From Stenotrophomonas sp. (GTDB lineage: Bacteria > Pseudomonadota > Gammaproteobacteria > Xanthomonadales > Xanthomonadaceae): DNA of 22,044 bases. Within the stretch, counting starts at the first letter, position 1; each line of letters starts with the position of its first letter. Positions 15,647 to 22,044 of this stretch are shown piece after piece. Made by a program: the position numbers and the translations under genes. The stretch is taken from contig DQIG01000329.1 in NCBI GenBank assembly GCA_003525885.1, positions 715-22,758 on the forward strand. Reading direction: 5' to 3'. The notes under the pieces were generated by a model. The model searched no databases and was not told where the DNA came from. It saw only the letters and a list, made by a program, of their open reading frames with translations.

Positions 15647-17045
15647 GGTCGATCACCTCGTCCGCACGCCGCCGGAACTCTTCGAAACGGTCCATCTGTC
15701 CACTGACCTCCAGCAACTGTGCCAGCGCAATATCGTATTGGTAGGCGGCCTGTGCGCGCTCGACACGCGCGCCACCGAGGCCGAGCCGCGCGTCGATCAC
15801 ATCCAGCGAGGTGGCCTGGCCTTCGCGGAATGCCAGCTCCTGCAGGCGCAGGTTTTCCTGCGCCTGGGCGATGCTGCTGTCCAGCAGCACGTACTGCTGG
15901 CGCGCGGTTTCCAGCTCGTTCCAGGCCTTGCGCACGCCCAGTGCGACCTGGTTCTCGGCTTCGCGCAGGCCGGCTTCGGCCTGGTCCTGCTGCGCACGCG
16001 CGGCGCTGATCTGCGCCGGCCGTGAGTTCGGCGACAGGAAGGTGTACTTCAGGCCGATGCCGAACGCCCAGTCCGGGTCAGTCAGCATTTCGTCGCGGCG
16101 GCGGAAATCGTACTGGCCGAAGGCGAAGATCTGCGGTTTCAGCTTGGCCTGCTGCACGCGCACACCCTGTTCGGCCTGCGCCACCATCGCCCGCAGGCGA
16201 GCGATCTGCGGCTGGCGCGCCTGCGCAGTACGCTCGAAGTTGGCCACGGGTTCCAGCGGCACGCGCTGCACGAACAGCGGCGATACCGGCTGTACCTCGC
16301 CACCACTGCGCAGCAGCGTGGCCAGCGCGGCCTTCAGCGTGGCCAGGTCGTTCACTGTCTTCTGGTATTCGCGCTCGGCCTTGTCACGGGCCACGGTGGC
16401 CTGCAGGCGCTGCGCGCGGGTGGCGAAGCCCTCGCGTTCCAGCTTCTCTGCGTCGGACAGGTGGCGGTTGAGGCCGTCGCGCACATCGCGGCGCACGTCC
16501 ACCGCCTGCTCGGCCAGGCGCTGGCCGAAATAAGCCTGGGCCAGCTGCACGGTCAGCGATTGACGCTGAGCCTCGCGCTCGGCGCTGGCCTGTTCGTGGG
16601 CAGCGCTGGCGGCACGTTGCGCGGCCGGAATCACGCCGCCGGTGTACAACGGCAGCACCGCAGTGACCACGGGCCGGGTACGCCAGTCGCGTTCGGTGAA
16701 TGACAGCGGTGAGTCGATGCCATAGGCCTCGGCCACAGGTGCCAGCGAACCCAGTGGCAGGGTGAGGGTCTTCTGGAACTGCAGGCGGCGCACTTCGCCG
16801 GTGATTTCCGGCAGGCGCAGCAGGCGGGTGGCGTCCTGCAGGTCCTGCTTGTTGCGCACCGCTGCATCCGCAGCGGCCAGTGCATCGGAGACCTGCTCCA
16901 GCCGCTGCCGTGCCTGCTCCCAGTCCAATGCGGGGGCATCGGTGAGGGTCTGCGCCTGCGCAGCCAGTGGCAGGCAGGTCGTCAGCGCCAGCGCCAGCGC
17001 GGCCTTCGCGCAGTGCATCCTTGTACGTCGGCCGATCACGCCCAT
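15639..17045 (-). CDS. TolC-family outer-membrane efflux channel
   Basis: This 468-residue protein has a signal peptide with a basic n-region (MGVIGRRTRMHCAK), a hydrophobic core and a likely cut after AAQAQ (about residue 32). The mature part is mostly long helices with repeated OEP-type segments (for example RQSLTVQLAQAYFGQRLAEQ and QVALGVRKAWNELETARQQY), as in trimeric outer-membrane efflux ducts. The start is uncertain: ATG 17045 has a weak GGGA upstream, and ATG 17018 directly before the hydrophobic core is an alternative. The 17045 start overlaps the end of a small upstream ORF with a strong ribosome site. It is the first structural gene of the export operon, downstream of argP on the same strand. 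Confidence 0.92.
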   Translation of the reverse strand: MGVIGRRTRMHCAKAALALALTTCLPLAAQAQTLTDAPALDWEQARQRLEQVSDALAAADAAVRNKQDLQDATRLLRLPEITGEVRRLQFQKTLTLPLGSLAPVAEAYGIDSPLSFTERDWRTRPVVTAVLPLYTGGVIPAAQRAASAAHEQASAEREAQRQSLTVQLAQAYFGQRLAEQAVDVRRDVRDGLNRHLSDAEKLEREGFATRAQRLQATVARDKAEREYQKTVNDLATLKAALATLLRSGGEVQPVSPLFVQRVPLEPVANFERTAQARQPQIARLRAMVAQAEQGVRVQQAKLKPQIFAFGQYDFRRRDEMLTDPDWAFGIGLKYTFLSPNSRPAQISAARAQQDQAEAGLREAENQVALGVRKAWNELETARQQYVLLDSSIAQAQENLRLQELAFREGQATSLDVIDARLGLGGARVERAQAAYQYDIALAQLLEVSGQMDRFEEFRRRADEVIDHE

Positions 17046-17113
17046 GCTGTCCCAATGGTGAAGAAGTGCGCAAACGGTAGTGCGCGCGGCGTGAAGCCCG
17101 GGTCTGCGGTCAT
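17036..17113 (-). CDS. possible 25-aa leader peptide ORF ahead of the TolC gene
   Basis: On the minus strand the argP stop runs straight into GAGGAG (17124-17119), 6 nt before an ATG at 17113. This is the best ribosome site in the operon. The frame encodes 25 residues beginning MTADPGFTPRALPFAHF and stops at 17036-17038, just inside the TolC coding region, so it overlaps the TolC ATG. It could be a regulatory leader peptide or a coupling ORF that delivers ribosomes to the weakly initiated TolC start. It could also mark an N-terminal frame error. No known family is recognised. Confidence 0.4.
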   Translation of the reverse strand: MTADPGFTPRALPFAHFFTIGTAWA

Positions 17114-17123
17114 CGGTTTCTCC

Positions 17124-18017
17124 TCAACGAAGGGTGCCGCTGGCTGCAGTGCGCAACGCCTGGGTGATGTGCTGCAGCGTGCTTGAGCGCACGGCGGCAT
17201 GCTGCCAGTACAGCGGCACGTCGAGCCAGCGGCGGGGTTCCAGTACCACCACGCGGCCGGCGCGCACGGCGGGCGCGACCAGGGTTTCCGGGGCCATGCC
17301 CCAGCCGAGTCCGCACGCGGCGGCTTCGACAAAACCGGTGGAGGAGGGCAGGTAGTGTAGCGGCGGCTGCAGCCGCGCGCGGGTCAGGCGCCGCACGAAG
17401 CGCCATTGCAGTTCATCTTTGCGGTTGAACACCAGCATCGGTGCGCGCGCCAGGGCTGCGGCCTGCATGCCGTCGCTGAAGTACTGGCGGGCGAAGCCGG
17501 GAGAAGCGATGGCGTGGTAGCGCATGGCGCCGAGCGGGTGCACGTTGCAGCCCTTTACCGGCTGGTTTTCGGCAGTGACTGCGCCGAGCACACTGCCATC
17601 GCGCAGCAGTTGCAGGGTGTGGTCCTGGTCGTCCATGCGCAGGTCGAACAGGTAGCCATGGCGCTGGTGCAGGTCGGCGACGGCCGGCACGAACCAGGTA
17701 TCAAGCGAGTCGTCGTTGACCGCCAGGGGGATCGGCGTGCGCGCGGTGTCACTGCCACGCTCGGGCAGCAGCTCGGCCAGCGCCTCGGCCTCGAGCGCCT
17801 GCATCGGCCGTACCCGGCGCAGCAGTGCTTCACCGGCGGCGGTGGGGCGGCACGGTGCCTGGCGAACCAGCAACACCTGCCCGAGCCTGTCCTCCAGGGC
17901 CTTGATCCGTTGCGACAGTGCCGACGGGCTGATCGACAGGCGGCGTGCCGCAGCCTCGAAGCTGCCTTCCTCCAGTACGGCAGCGAACGCGGCCAGTTGC
18001 GGGTGTACCAGGTCCAT
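17124..18017 (-). CDS. argP: LysR-type regulator ArgP
   Basis: This 297-residue LysR-family regulator matches ArgP (IciA) closely by eye. The winged HTH spans about 2-60 (FAAVLEEGSFEAAARRLSIS, then SALSQRIKALEDRLGQVLLV), with an effector-binding domain at about 90-295 containing PIPLAVNDDSLDTWFVPAV. In other bacteria ArgP binds lysine or arginine and activates the argO exporter gene, which lies divergently next to this one (start 18124). GAGG about 7 nt upstream supports ATG 18017. The downstream export operon starts right after argP on the same strand, so read-through could co-express regulator and pump. Confidence 0.92.
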   Translation of the reverse strand: MDLVHPQLAAFAAVLEEGSFEAAARRLSISPSALSQRIKALEDRLGQVLLVRQAPCRPTAAGEALLRRVRPMQALEAEALAELLPERGSDTARTPIPLAVNDDSLDTWFVPAVADLHQRHGYLFDLRMDDQDHTLQLLRDGSVLGAVTAENQPVKGCNVHPLGAMRYHAIASPGFARQYFSDGMQAAALARAPMLVFNRKDELQWRFVRRLTRARLQPPLHYLPSSTGFVEAAACGLGWGMAPETLVAPAVRAGRVVVLEPRRWLDVPLYWQHAAVRSSTLQHITQALRTAASGTLR

Positions 18018-18123
18018 GCCGGTGCCTCTTCAGTTTTCCTGCACAGGATAAAGAAAAATCAGATTGTCTAAACATGGTCGTTGGCCGCACCCTGCGCGTC
18101 CCCCCGCTGCCTGGCCTGTCCCG
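18018..18123. promoter_or_regulatory. divergent argP-argO control region
   Basis: These 106 bp between the two divergent starts contain a conspicuous AT-rich island (about 18036-18076, including GGATAAAGAAAAATCAG and TTGTCTAAACAT) in otherwise GC-rich DNA. Both promoters and the ArgP site are expected here. I cannot fix the -35/-10 hexamers or the T-N11-A LysR box with confidence. There is no good ribosome site ahead of argO ATG 18124. Confidence 0.5.
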
Positions 18124-18738
18124 ATGTGGATTGCCGCTACCGCCGCCGGCCTGTTCGCAGGTGCCGGCCTGATCATCGCCATTGGCGCGCAGAATGCCTT
18201 CGTGCTGCGCCAGGGCCTGCAGCAGCGCCATGTGGGGAAGGTGGTGCTGGCCTGCGCCGGCGCGGACATCGTGCTGATCCTGGCGGGCGTGGGCGGCATG
18301 GGCGCGCTGGTGCTGCAGTGGCCGCTGCTGCTGCAGGTGCTGCGCTTCGGTGGTGCGGCGTTCCTGCTCTGGTATGGCCTGCAGGCGGGGCTGCGCGCGT
18401 GGCGCGGTGGCAGTGCGCTGGCCGCCGCCGAGGCGCAGGGCGGCAGCGGGCGCCAGGTACTGCTGACCTGCCTCGCCTTCACCCTGCTCAACCCGCACGT
18501 CTATCTGGATACGGTGGTGCTGCTGGGCAGCCTGTCCACGCGCTACCCCGGCGATCTGCGCTGGGCCTTCGCCGCCGGTGCGTGCGTGGCCAGCGTGGCC
18601 TGGTTCTGCACGCTGGGCTATGGCGCGCGCCTGTTGCAGCCGGTGTTCCGCAGGCCCAGCGCATGGCGGATGCTGGACACCGGCGTGGCGATCTTCATGT
18701 TCTGCCTCGCCACGCTGCTGCTGTTGCGCCCGCTCTAG
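18124..18738 (+). CDS. argO: arginine/lysine exporter ArgO (LysE family)
   Basis: This 204-residue inner-membrane exporter has the LysE/ArgO hallmark near the N-terminus: a first helix followed by IIAIGAQNAFVLRQGLQQRH (about 17-36). Around six hydrophobic helices follow, with the conserved FTLLNPHVYLDTVVLLGS segment (about 119-136). The length equals E. coli ArgO. ATG 18124 is chosen by family length; an upstream in-frame TTG at 18064 would add a Pro/Arg-rich stretch foreign to the family. It exports L-arginine, and possibly lysine or canavanine, and should be controlled by the divergent ArgP. Its stop overlaps the stop of the convergent map gene by 4 nt. Confidence 0.93.
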   Translation: MWIAATAAGLFAGAGLIIAIGAQNAFVLRQGLQQRHVGKVVLACAGADIVLILAGVGGMGALVLQWPLLLQVLRFGGAAFLLWYGLQAGLRAWRGGSALAAAEAQGGSGRQVLLTCLAFTLLNPHVYLDTVVLLGSLSTRYPGDLRWAFAAGACVASVAWFCTLGYGARLLQPVFRRPSAWRMLDTGVAIFMFCLATLLLLRPL

Positions 18739-19523
18739 GCCGCGTCCACGGCGCACTGCGGGGTTTCGCCGGGGCGCAGGGTCAGCACGCGCACGCCGCT
18801 GCGGGTGACCGCCACGGTGTGCTCGAACTGCGCCGACAGCTTGCCGTCGCGGGTGTAGACCGGCCATTCGTCTGGCTGCTGGCGGATGGCCGGCTTGCCC
18901 TGGTTGAGCATCGGTTCGATGGTGAACACCATGCCTTCTTCCAGCACCATTCCGGTGTTGGGATGGCCGTAGTGCAGGATCTGCGGTTCCTCGTGCATTT
19001 CCTGGCCGATACCGTGGCCGCAGTATTCCTTCACCACGCTGTAGCCGTGGCTGCGCGCATGACGGGCGATGGCGTGGCCGATATCGCCCAGACGTGCGCC
19101 AGGTCGCACCGCGGCGATGCCTTTCCACATCGCCTGGTAGGTGGTCTGCACCAGCCTGCGCGCGGCGTAGTCCACGTCGCCGACAAGATAGGTGGTGCTG
19201 GAGTCGGCGATGTAGCCGTTCTTCTCCAGGGTGATGTCGAGGTTGACGATCTGGCCGCTGCGCAGCACGTCGTTGGTGCTGGGTACGCCGTGGCAGATCA
19301 CGTTGTCGATCGAAGTGTTGAGCACATACGGGAAGCCGTACTGGCCCTTGCTGGCCGGCCGCGCCTGCAGCTCATCGACGATCATGCGCTCGACGAACTC
19401 GTTGATCTCCATCGTGCTGCGGCCCAGCAGCGGCAGCTGGTCGAGCGCGGCGAACACCTGCGCCAGCAAGCGCCCGGATTCGGCCATCAACGCGATTTCG
19501 TGCGGCTGCTTGATCATCGCCAT
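18735..19523 (-). CDS. map: type I methionine aminopeptidase
   Basis: This 262-residue protein removes N-terminal Met from nascent proteins. All dinuclear-metal ligands are visible: D96 (IVNLD), D107 (YIADSS), H170 (CGHGIG), E203 (FTIEPM) and E234 (SAQFEHT). The catalytic histidines H79 (CHGVP) and H177 are also present. The length matches E. coli MAP. The second position is Ala after Met, with ATG 19523 one base after the TGA of the ParD-like gene, so the two genes form an operon. Because map genes often sit beside rpsB or ribosomal genes, this copy, placed with an antitoxin-like gene, is probably an additional paralogue; that cannot be verified here. Confidence 0.95.
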   Translation of the reverse strand: MAMIKQPHEIALMAESGRLLAQVFAALDQLPLLGRSTMEINEFVERMIVDELQARPASKGQYGFPYVLNTSIDNVICHGVPSTNDVLRSGQIVNLDITLEKNGYIADSSTTYLVGDVDYAARRLVQTTYQAMWKGIAAVRPGARLGDIGHAIARHARSHGYSVVKEYCGHGIGQEMHEEPQILHYGHPNTGMVLEEGMVFTIEPMLNQGKPAIRQQPDEWPVYTRDGKLSAQFEHTVAVTRSGVRVLTLRPGETPQCAVDAA

Positions 19524-19524
19524 G

Positions 19525-19737
19525 TCAGGCCCGCCCGGGCGCCAGCGCCTGTGGCTGGACGCCGGCAGCCCGCAGTTCGCTGGCGACGATGTCCTGGAAG
19601 CTCAGCGTGGGGTTCATCTCGCACAGCATGCCGACCCGGATCCAGAAGTTGGCCTGGGCGTTGATCGAACGGCTGGAAACGGTGCAGGCACGGCGCAGCT
19701 GGTCGTGCAGGGTGTCATCGATGTTGACGATGCCCAT
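19525..19737 (-). CDS. ParD-like small protein upstream of map
   Basis: This 70-residue protein begins MGIVNIDDTLHDQLRRACTV and continues SRSINAQANFWIRVGM, the ribbon-helix-helix-like pattern of the ParD-like family (PF11903, from memory). AGGA about 7 nt before ATG 19737 supports this start; the frame's upstream extension crosses the promoter and is not credible. Its TGA is one base from the map ATG. Members of the family are annotated antitoxin-like by fold, but no RelE/ParE toxin gene is present; the partner gene is map. A dyad on the promoter suggests that it represses its own operon. Confidence 0.85.
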   Translation of the reverse strand: MGIVNIDDTLHDQLRRACTVSSRSINAQANFWIRVGMLCEMNPTLSFQDIVASELRAAGVQPQALAPGRA

Positions 19738-19758
19738 GGGCGGTCCTGGTGGAGTGGG

Positions 19759-19794
19759 TATACGAATCATATATGTTCCGTATATCCTCTTCAA
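19759..19794 (-). promoter_or_regulatory. sigma-70-like promoter overlaid by a 26-bp dyad (parD-like/map operon)
   Basis: On the minus strand TTGAAG (19794-19789) and TATGAT (19771-19766) are separated by exactly 17 nt, a near-consensus promoter 29 nt or more ahead of the ParD-like ATG. A dyad centred at 19771/19772 spans 19759-19784: TATACG at one end, CGTATA at the other, with CATATATG in the middle. Eleven of 13 positions pair. It covers the -10 and most of the spacer, where repressor binding would block polymerase. Confidence 0.75.
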
Positions 19795-19805
19795 GTCCGC
19801 ATTGT

Positions 19806-20165
19806 TCAGTCCACGTGGGTGGCGAAGCGCAGCCGGTTGCCGTCGGGGTCGCGCAGCAGCATCTCGCGGCTGCCCCATTCGGTGTCATGCGGGGGCTGCT
19901 CGATGGGCACGTTGGCCGCACTGAAGGCACGGTGCAGGGCGTCGACGTCCTCGACGATGAAGTACACCGCGCCGCCGGCCTCGCAGTCGCCGCTGTGCTC
20001 GGTGAGGAAGATCGTCTGGCCATCGCGGGTGAGCTGGGCGAACAGCGGAAAACCGGGTTCGAAGCGGTGTTCCCAGTCGACCACGAACCCCAACCCCTGC
20101 ACGTAGAACGGCAGGGTGGTGTCGGCGTGGCGCATGCGCAGTTGCGGGATGACAGTCTGGGGCAT
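19806..20165 (-). CDS. VOC-fold glyoxalase/bleomycin-resistance-like protein
   Basis: This 119-residue protein has the vicinal-oxygen-chelate pattern: VIPQLRMRHADTTLPFYVQG opening strand and helix, LGFVVDWEHRF, a central YFIVEDVDALHRAF, and the closing EMLLRDPDGNRLRFATHV. The length and the 'R(H)AD-TLPFY' start fit the bleomycin-resistance/glyoxalase superfamily. The DPDGN and H/E positions could provide metal ligands, but substrate and activity cannot be read from the sequence. The start ATG 20165 has GGAG about 9 nt upstream; an in-frame ATG at 20237 lies within the REP dimer and is rejected. The gene is separated from the upstream arginase-like gene by the REP element. Confidence 0.85.
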   Translation of the reverse strand: MPQTVIPQLRMRHADTTLPFYVQGLGFVVDWEHRFEPGFPLFAQLTRDGQTIFLTEHSGDCEAGGAVYFIVEDVDALHRAFSAANVPIEQPPHDTEWGSREMLLRDPDGNRLRFATHVD

Positions 20166-20193
20166 GGCGAGGGCTCCGAGGTGGGAACCCAGT

Positions 20194-20267
20194 GTAGAGC
20201 CGGCGGCTGGCCGGCGTTCTCGTGAGCCTGGGAACAACGAGGTTGCCGGCCAGCGGCCGGCACTACC
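20194..20267. repeat. REP (SMAG-type) dimer, two inverted GTAG-headed units
   Basis: Unit 1 (20194-20221) starts GTAG and folds GCCGGC/GCCGGC around a short loop. Unit 2 (20239-20267) is the same element on the other strand, starting GGTAGTGCCGGCCGCTGGCC when read in reverse. The pair is intergenic and about 70 bp long. The GTAG head and the GCCGGC stem with its GCTGGC core are characteristic, from memory, of the SMAG elements scattered through S. maltophilia genomes. They may act as transcript 3'-end stabilisers or attenuators between the arginase-like and VOC genes. Confidence 0.85.
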
Positions 20268-20274
20268 GACGCGG

Positions 20275-21159
20275 TCAGCAGGCCGTCGGTACGGCGGCCA
20301 TCGCGGCCAGCAGTTCGCGGTTCACCTGCTGGTGCCGTGCCTGCCAGACCGGCAGGTCCTCGGCGCTGATGTCGGGCTGGCCATCCAGCGACGACAGCCA
20401 GCGCTTGAAGCGGCTCTGGTAGTTGGCCAGCGACACTTCGCCGGTGATGTCACTGCCGACCAGGCCACCAGCGCGCAGTGCTTCGATCACCACCAGTGCG
20501 TGTTCCAGCTGGAAGCGGCCCTGGTCCCAGTTGCTGCGGGCGACGTCCTCGGCGAACACATCCTTGTCGATCGACAGGTAGGTCGGTTGCGGCGACTTGG
20601 CCTGCTCTGCGGCGAATGCGGCCACCAGCGCTTCCGGATGTTCGAAACGGTGGAAGGCGTGGCCCATCCCAAGCCGGTGGCCCCAGCTGACATCTACGTC
20701 CATGCACCAGTACGTCAGGCGGCCGCCCATCAGCGGGCGCCAATGGTTCTCCCAGGCGTGGCCCAGGCCGATGTCGCTCGAGGTGATGCCCAGCACGTGG
20801 ATGTGCGAGATCTGCGGGAGTTTGCTGGCGGCATTCACCCACGAACCGCAGTGCATGCCGAACGGGAAACGCATGTTGTCCGGATGGTTGTCCAGCACTA
20901 CCAGCTGGAAGGGCTGCTGTGGGCGCGTGCGCTGCAGCAGCGGCAGGCTGAGGTGGTGGAAGTCGCCACTGCCGAGCATGACCGTGCCGAGCTGGGCCGG
21001 CAGTGGCGCCAGTACTTCAGCGGCGAAACGGTCGAGGGTGGCATTGCTGCAGGCGAAGCGCAGCGGATCGTGCCACTGCGGCAGGGCCAGCGTCTGCGCC
21101 TGTGGCAACGGCAGTACGCCACCGTCCAGGTCCAGGATCAGCGGGGAACGCAACGGCAT
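20275..21159 (-). CDS. arginase-fold (ureohydrolase-like) protein
   Basis: This 294-residue protein is cytosolic. Its sequence shows the arginase/deacetylase metal-site skeleton in order: GSGDFHH (63-69, in the place of GGDHS), LDNHPDN with D90, H92 and D94 (as DxHxD), and LSIDKD with D198 and D200 (as SxDxD). A glutamate in DITGEVS (E241) could match the late acidic residue. All six manganese ligands of ureohydrolases therefore have plausible counterparts, but the sequence is otherwise diverged, so substrate (arginine, agmatine, formimino compounds or other) is open. A GGAGG lies about 10 nt before ATG 21159. The gene is 3 nt downstream of the FemAB-like gene, so they are co-transcribed. Confidence 0.8.
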   Translation of the reverse strand: MPLRSPLILDLDGGVLPLPQAQTLALPQWHDPLRFACSNATLDRFAAEVLAPLPAQLGTVMLGSGDFHHLSLPLLQRTRPQQPFQLVVLDNHPDNMRFPFGMHCGSWVNAASKLPQISHIHVLGITSSDIGLGHAWENHWRPLMGGRLTYWCMDVDVSWGHRLGMGHAFHRFEHPEALVAAFAAEQAKSPQPTYLSIDKDVFAEDVARSNWDQGRFQLEHALVVIEALRAGGLVGSDITGEVSLANYQSRFKRWLSSLDGQPDISAEDLPVWQARHQQVNRELLAAMAAVPTAC

Positions 21160-21162
21160 CGT

Positions 21163-22044
21163 TCAACCGCCTCCATCAGGTTCGCCCTGCAGGTGCGGGG
21201 CCAGCTTGCGCAGGGCGGCGCGCAGCAGCGGGGAGCGTGCGTGGATCGCGTGCCGGGTGGAGGTGAAGCGGGCGCCCAGCTCGGCCTTGATGCGCGAGTC
21301 GGTCCAACCGGCTACGTAGTGGCTCAGGCCGTGCTGCAGGGCGTATTCGAGGTTGTGCATCCAGCTGACCGCGTACAGGTTGTGCTCGCGCGACTGCGGG
21401 TAGGCGAGGCCGATGTACTTGTCCACCAGCTTGCCGGCATGCACGTAGCACAGGTTCCAGCCGATCAGCTGGCCCTGGTGGCGGTACAGGAACATCCTTC
21501 CCTGGCCCTGGCTGTCGGCCAGCAGGTACTGGAAATAGGGCAGGTCGAGCTGGTCGAAATGCACCGCGCTCTGCGCGTATACGCCCAGGTACAGCGCGTA
21601 CAGTTCGGCCTGCAGCTGCGGGTCGGCCAGGGCCGGATCGCCGGTGGCGATGCAATCGATCTGCAGGTCATCCCGCGAGCGCAGTTTGCGGCGGATGTTC
21701 TTGCGGCGCGAGGACGACAGGCGGCCGAGATAGCCGTCGAGCGAATCGAAATCGATCGCCACCCAGGCCAGCGGCATGCCTTCCAGCTCGACGAAGCCGC
21801 GTTCCAGCAGTGCCTGCAGGAAGGCGCCGCTGTGTGCGTTGGCGGCGTCGTCCAGCAGCGGTGAATCGATCGCCAGGTCCTTGACCACCAGCAGCCGCGT
21901 ATCGCCGATCGCGTGACGCGTCACGTCCTCGGCCAGTGCCTCCGGTGCAACATGCGCCGGCAACGGGGTGTACTCGGTGCTGGTGGCACCGACGAAGCGC
22001 GTCTTCCAGGTGATCCATGGCCGCCACAGGCGCGACAGCGGCAG
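21163..22044 (-). CDS. FemAB/GNAT-like acyltransferase (5' truncated by window edge)
   Basis: The frame is open through base 22044, so the N-terminus lies outside the window; a TTG at 21963 is not a necessary start. The visible 293 residues carry the 'peptidogalycan biosynthesis/FemAB-like' pattern: YLGRLSSSRRKNIRRKLRS, a central SAVHFDQLDLPYFQYLLAD, then KLVDKYIGLAYPQSREHNLY and the NLEYALQHGLSHYVAG-TDSRIK-LGARFTSTRH tail. Members are two-lobed GNAT-fold transferases acting on amino groups of small or wall molecules; the substrate is unknown. It is 3 nt upstream of the arginase-like gene, which suggests a shared pathway, perhaps transfer to an amine followed by amidine or amide hydrolysis. 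Confidence 0.8.
   Translation of the reverse strand: MPLSRLWRPWITWKTRFVGATSTEYTPLPAHVAPEALAEDVTRHAIGDTRLLVVKDLAIDSPLLDDAANAHSGAFLQALLERGFVELEGMPLAWVAIDFDSLDGYLGRLSSSRRKNIRRKLRSRDDLQIDCIATGDPALADPQLQAELYALYLGVYAQSAVHFDQLDLPYFQYLLADSQGQGRMFLYRHQGQLIGWNLCYVHAGKLVDKYIGLAYPQSREHNLYAVSWMHNLEYALQHGLSHYVAGWTDSRIKAELGARFTSTRHAIHARSPLLRAALRKLAPHLQGEPDGGG

Overview
The window looks like a chromosomal segment of a Stenotrophomonas (S. maltophilia complex) or a close Xanthomonadaceae relative. The signs are GC-rich coding DNA with strong G/C third-position bias, a REP dimer with the GTAG-headed unit known from S. maltophilia (20194-20267), and a gene set typical of that group. No rRNA, tRNA, CRISPR array, insertion sequence or phage gene was seen.

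Region 1 (1-9244, + strand) is a contact-dependent-inhibition or polymorphic-toxin locus. A very large filamentous-haemagglutinin/CdiA-like exoprotein, cut off by the left edge, ends in a VENN-marked pretoxin region and an unrecognised C-terminal toxin. Its TGA overlaps the ATG of a candidate immunity gene (5625-6089). Downstream lies a mosaic of lower-GC small genes and gene debris. A decayed second copy of the exoprotein's pretoxin module (6092-6312) continues in frame into a toxin-like tail whose last stop overlaps the GTG of an orphan immunity candidate (6420-6791). Then come another orphan (6960-7385), a DUF2628-like membrane protein with a TolA-C-like tail (7516-8397), a CdiI-like immunity protein (8454-8708), and a further orphan (8852-9244) preceded by a 47-codon open tail ending in a TAATG overlap. 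I read this as a graveyard of displaced toxin/immunity cassettes.

Region 2 (9395-12367) holds a chemoreceptor gene behind a good sigma-28 (FliA) promoter, with a perfect 14-bp terminator stem after it. A small periplasmic glycine-zipper protein follows, then a terminator cluster whose 26-nt inverted arms run into the end of the next, oppositely oriented gene.

Region 3 (12337-18017, - strand) reads in transcription order: argP (LysR regulator), a possible 25-aa leader ORF, a TolC-type outer-membrane channel, an HlyD-type periplasmic adaptor and two ABC-2 type permeases. All are tightly packed or overlapping, and no ATPase gene is present. argP is divergent from argO (18124-18738, + strand), an arginine/lysine exporter, which is the classical regulator-target arrangement.

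Region 4 (18735-22044, - strand) holds a ParD-like small protein and a type I methionine aminopeptidase in one two-gene operon. Their strong sigma-70-like promoter is overlaid by a 26-bp dyad. Upstream are a VOC-fold (glyoxalase/bleomycin-resistance-like) protein, the REP dimer, an arginase-fold ureohydrolase-like protein, and a FemAB/GNAT-like acyltransferase truncated by the right edge.
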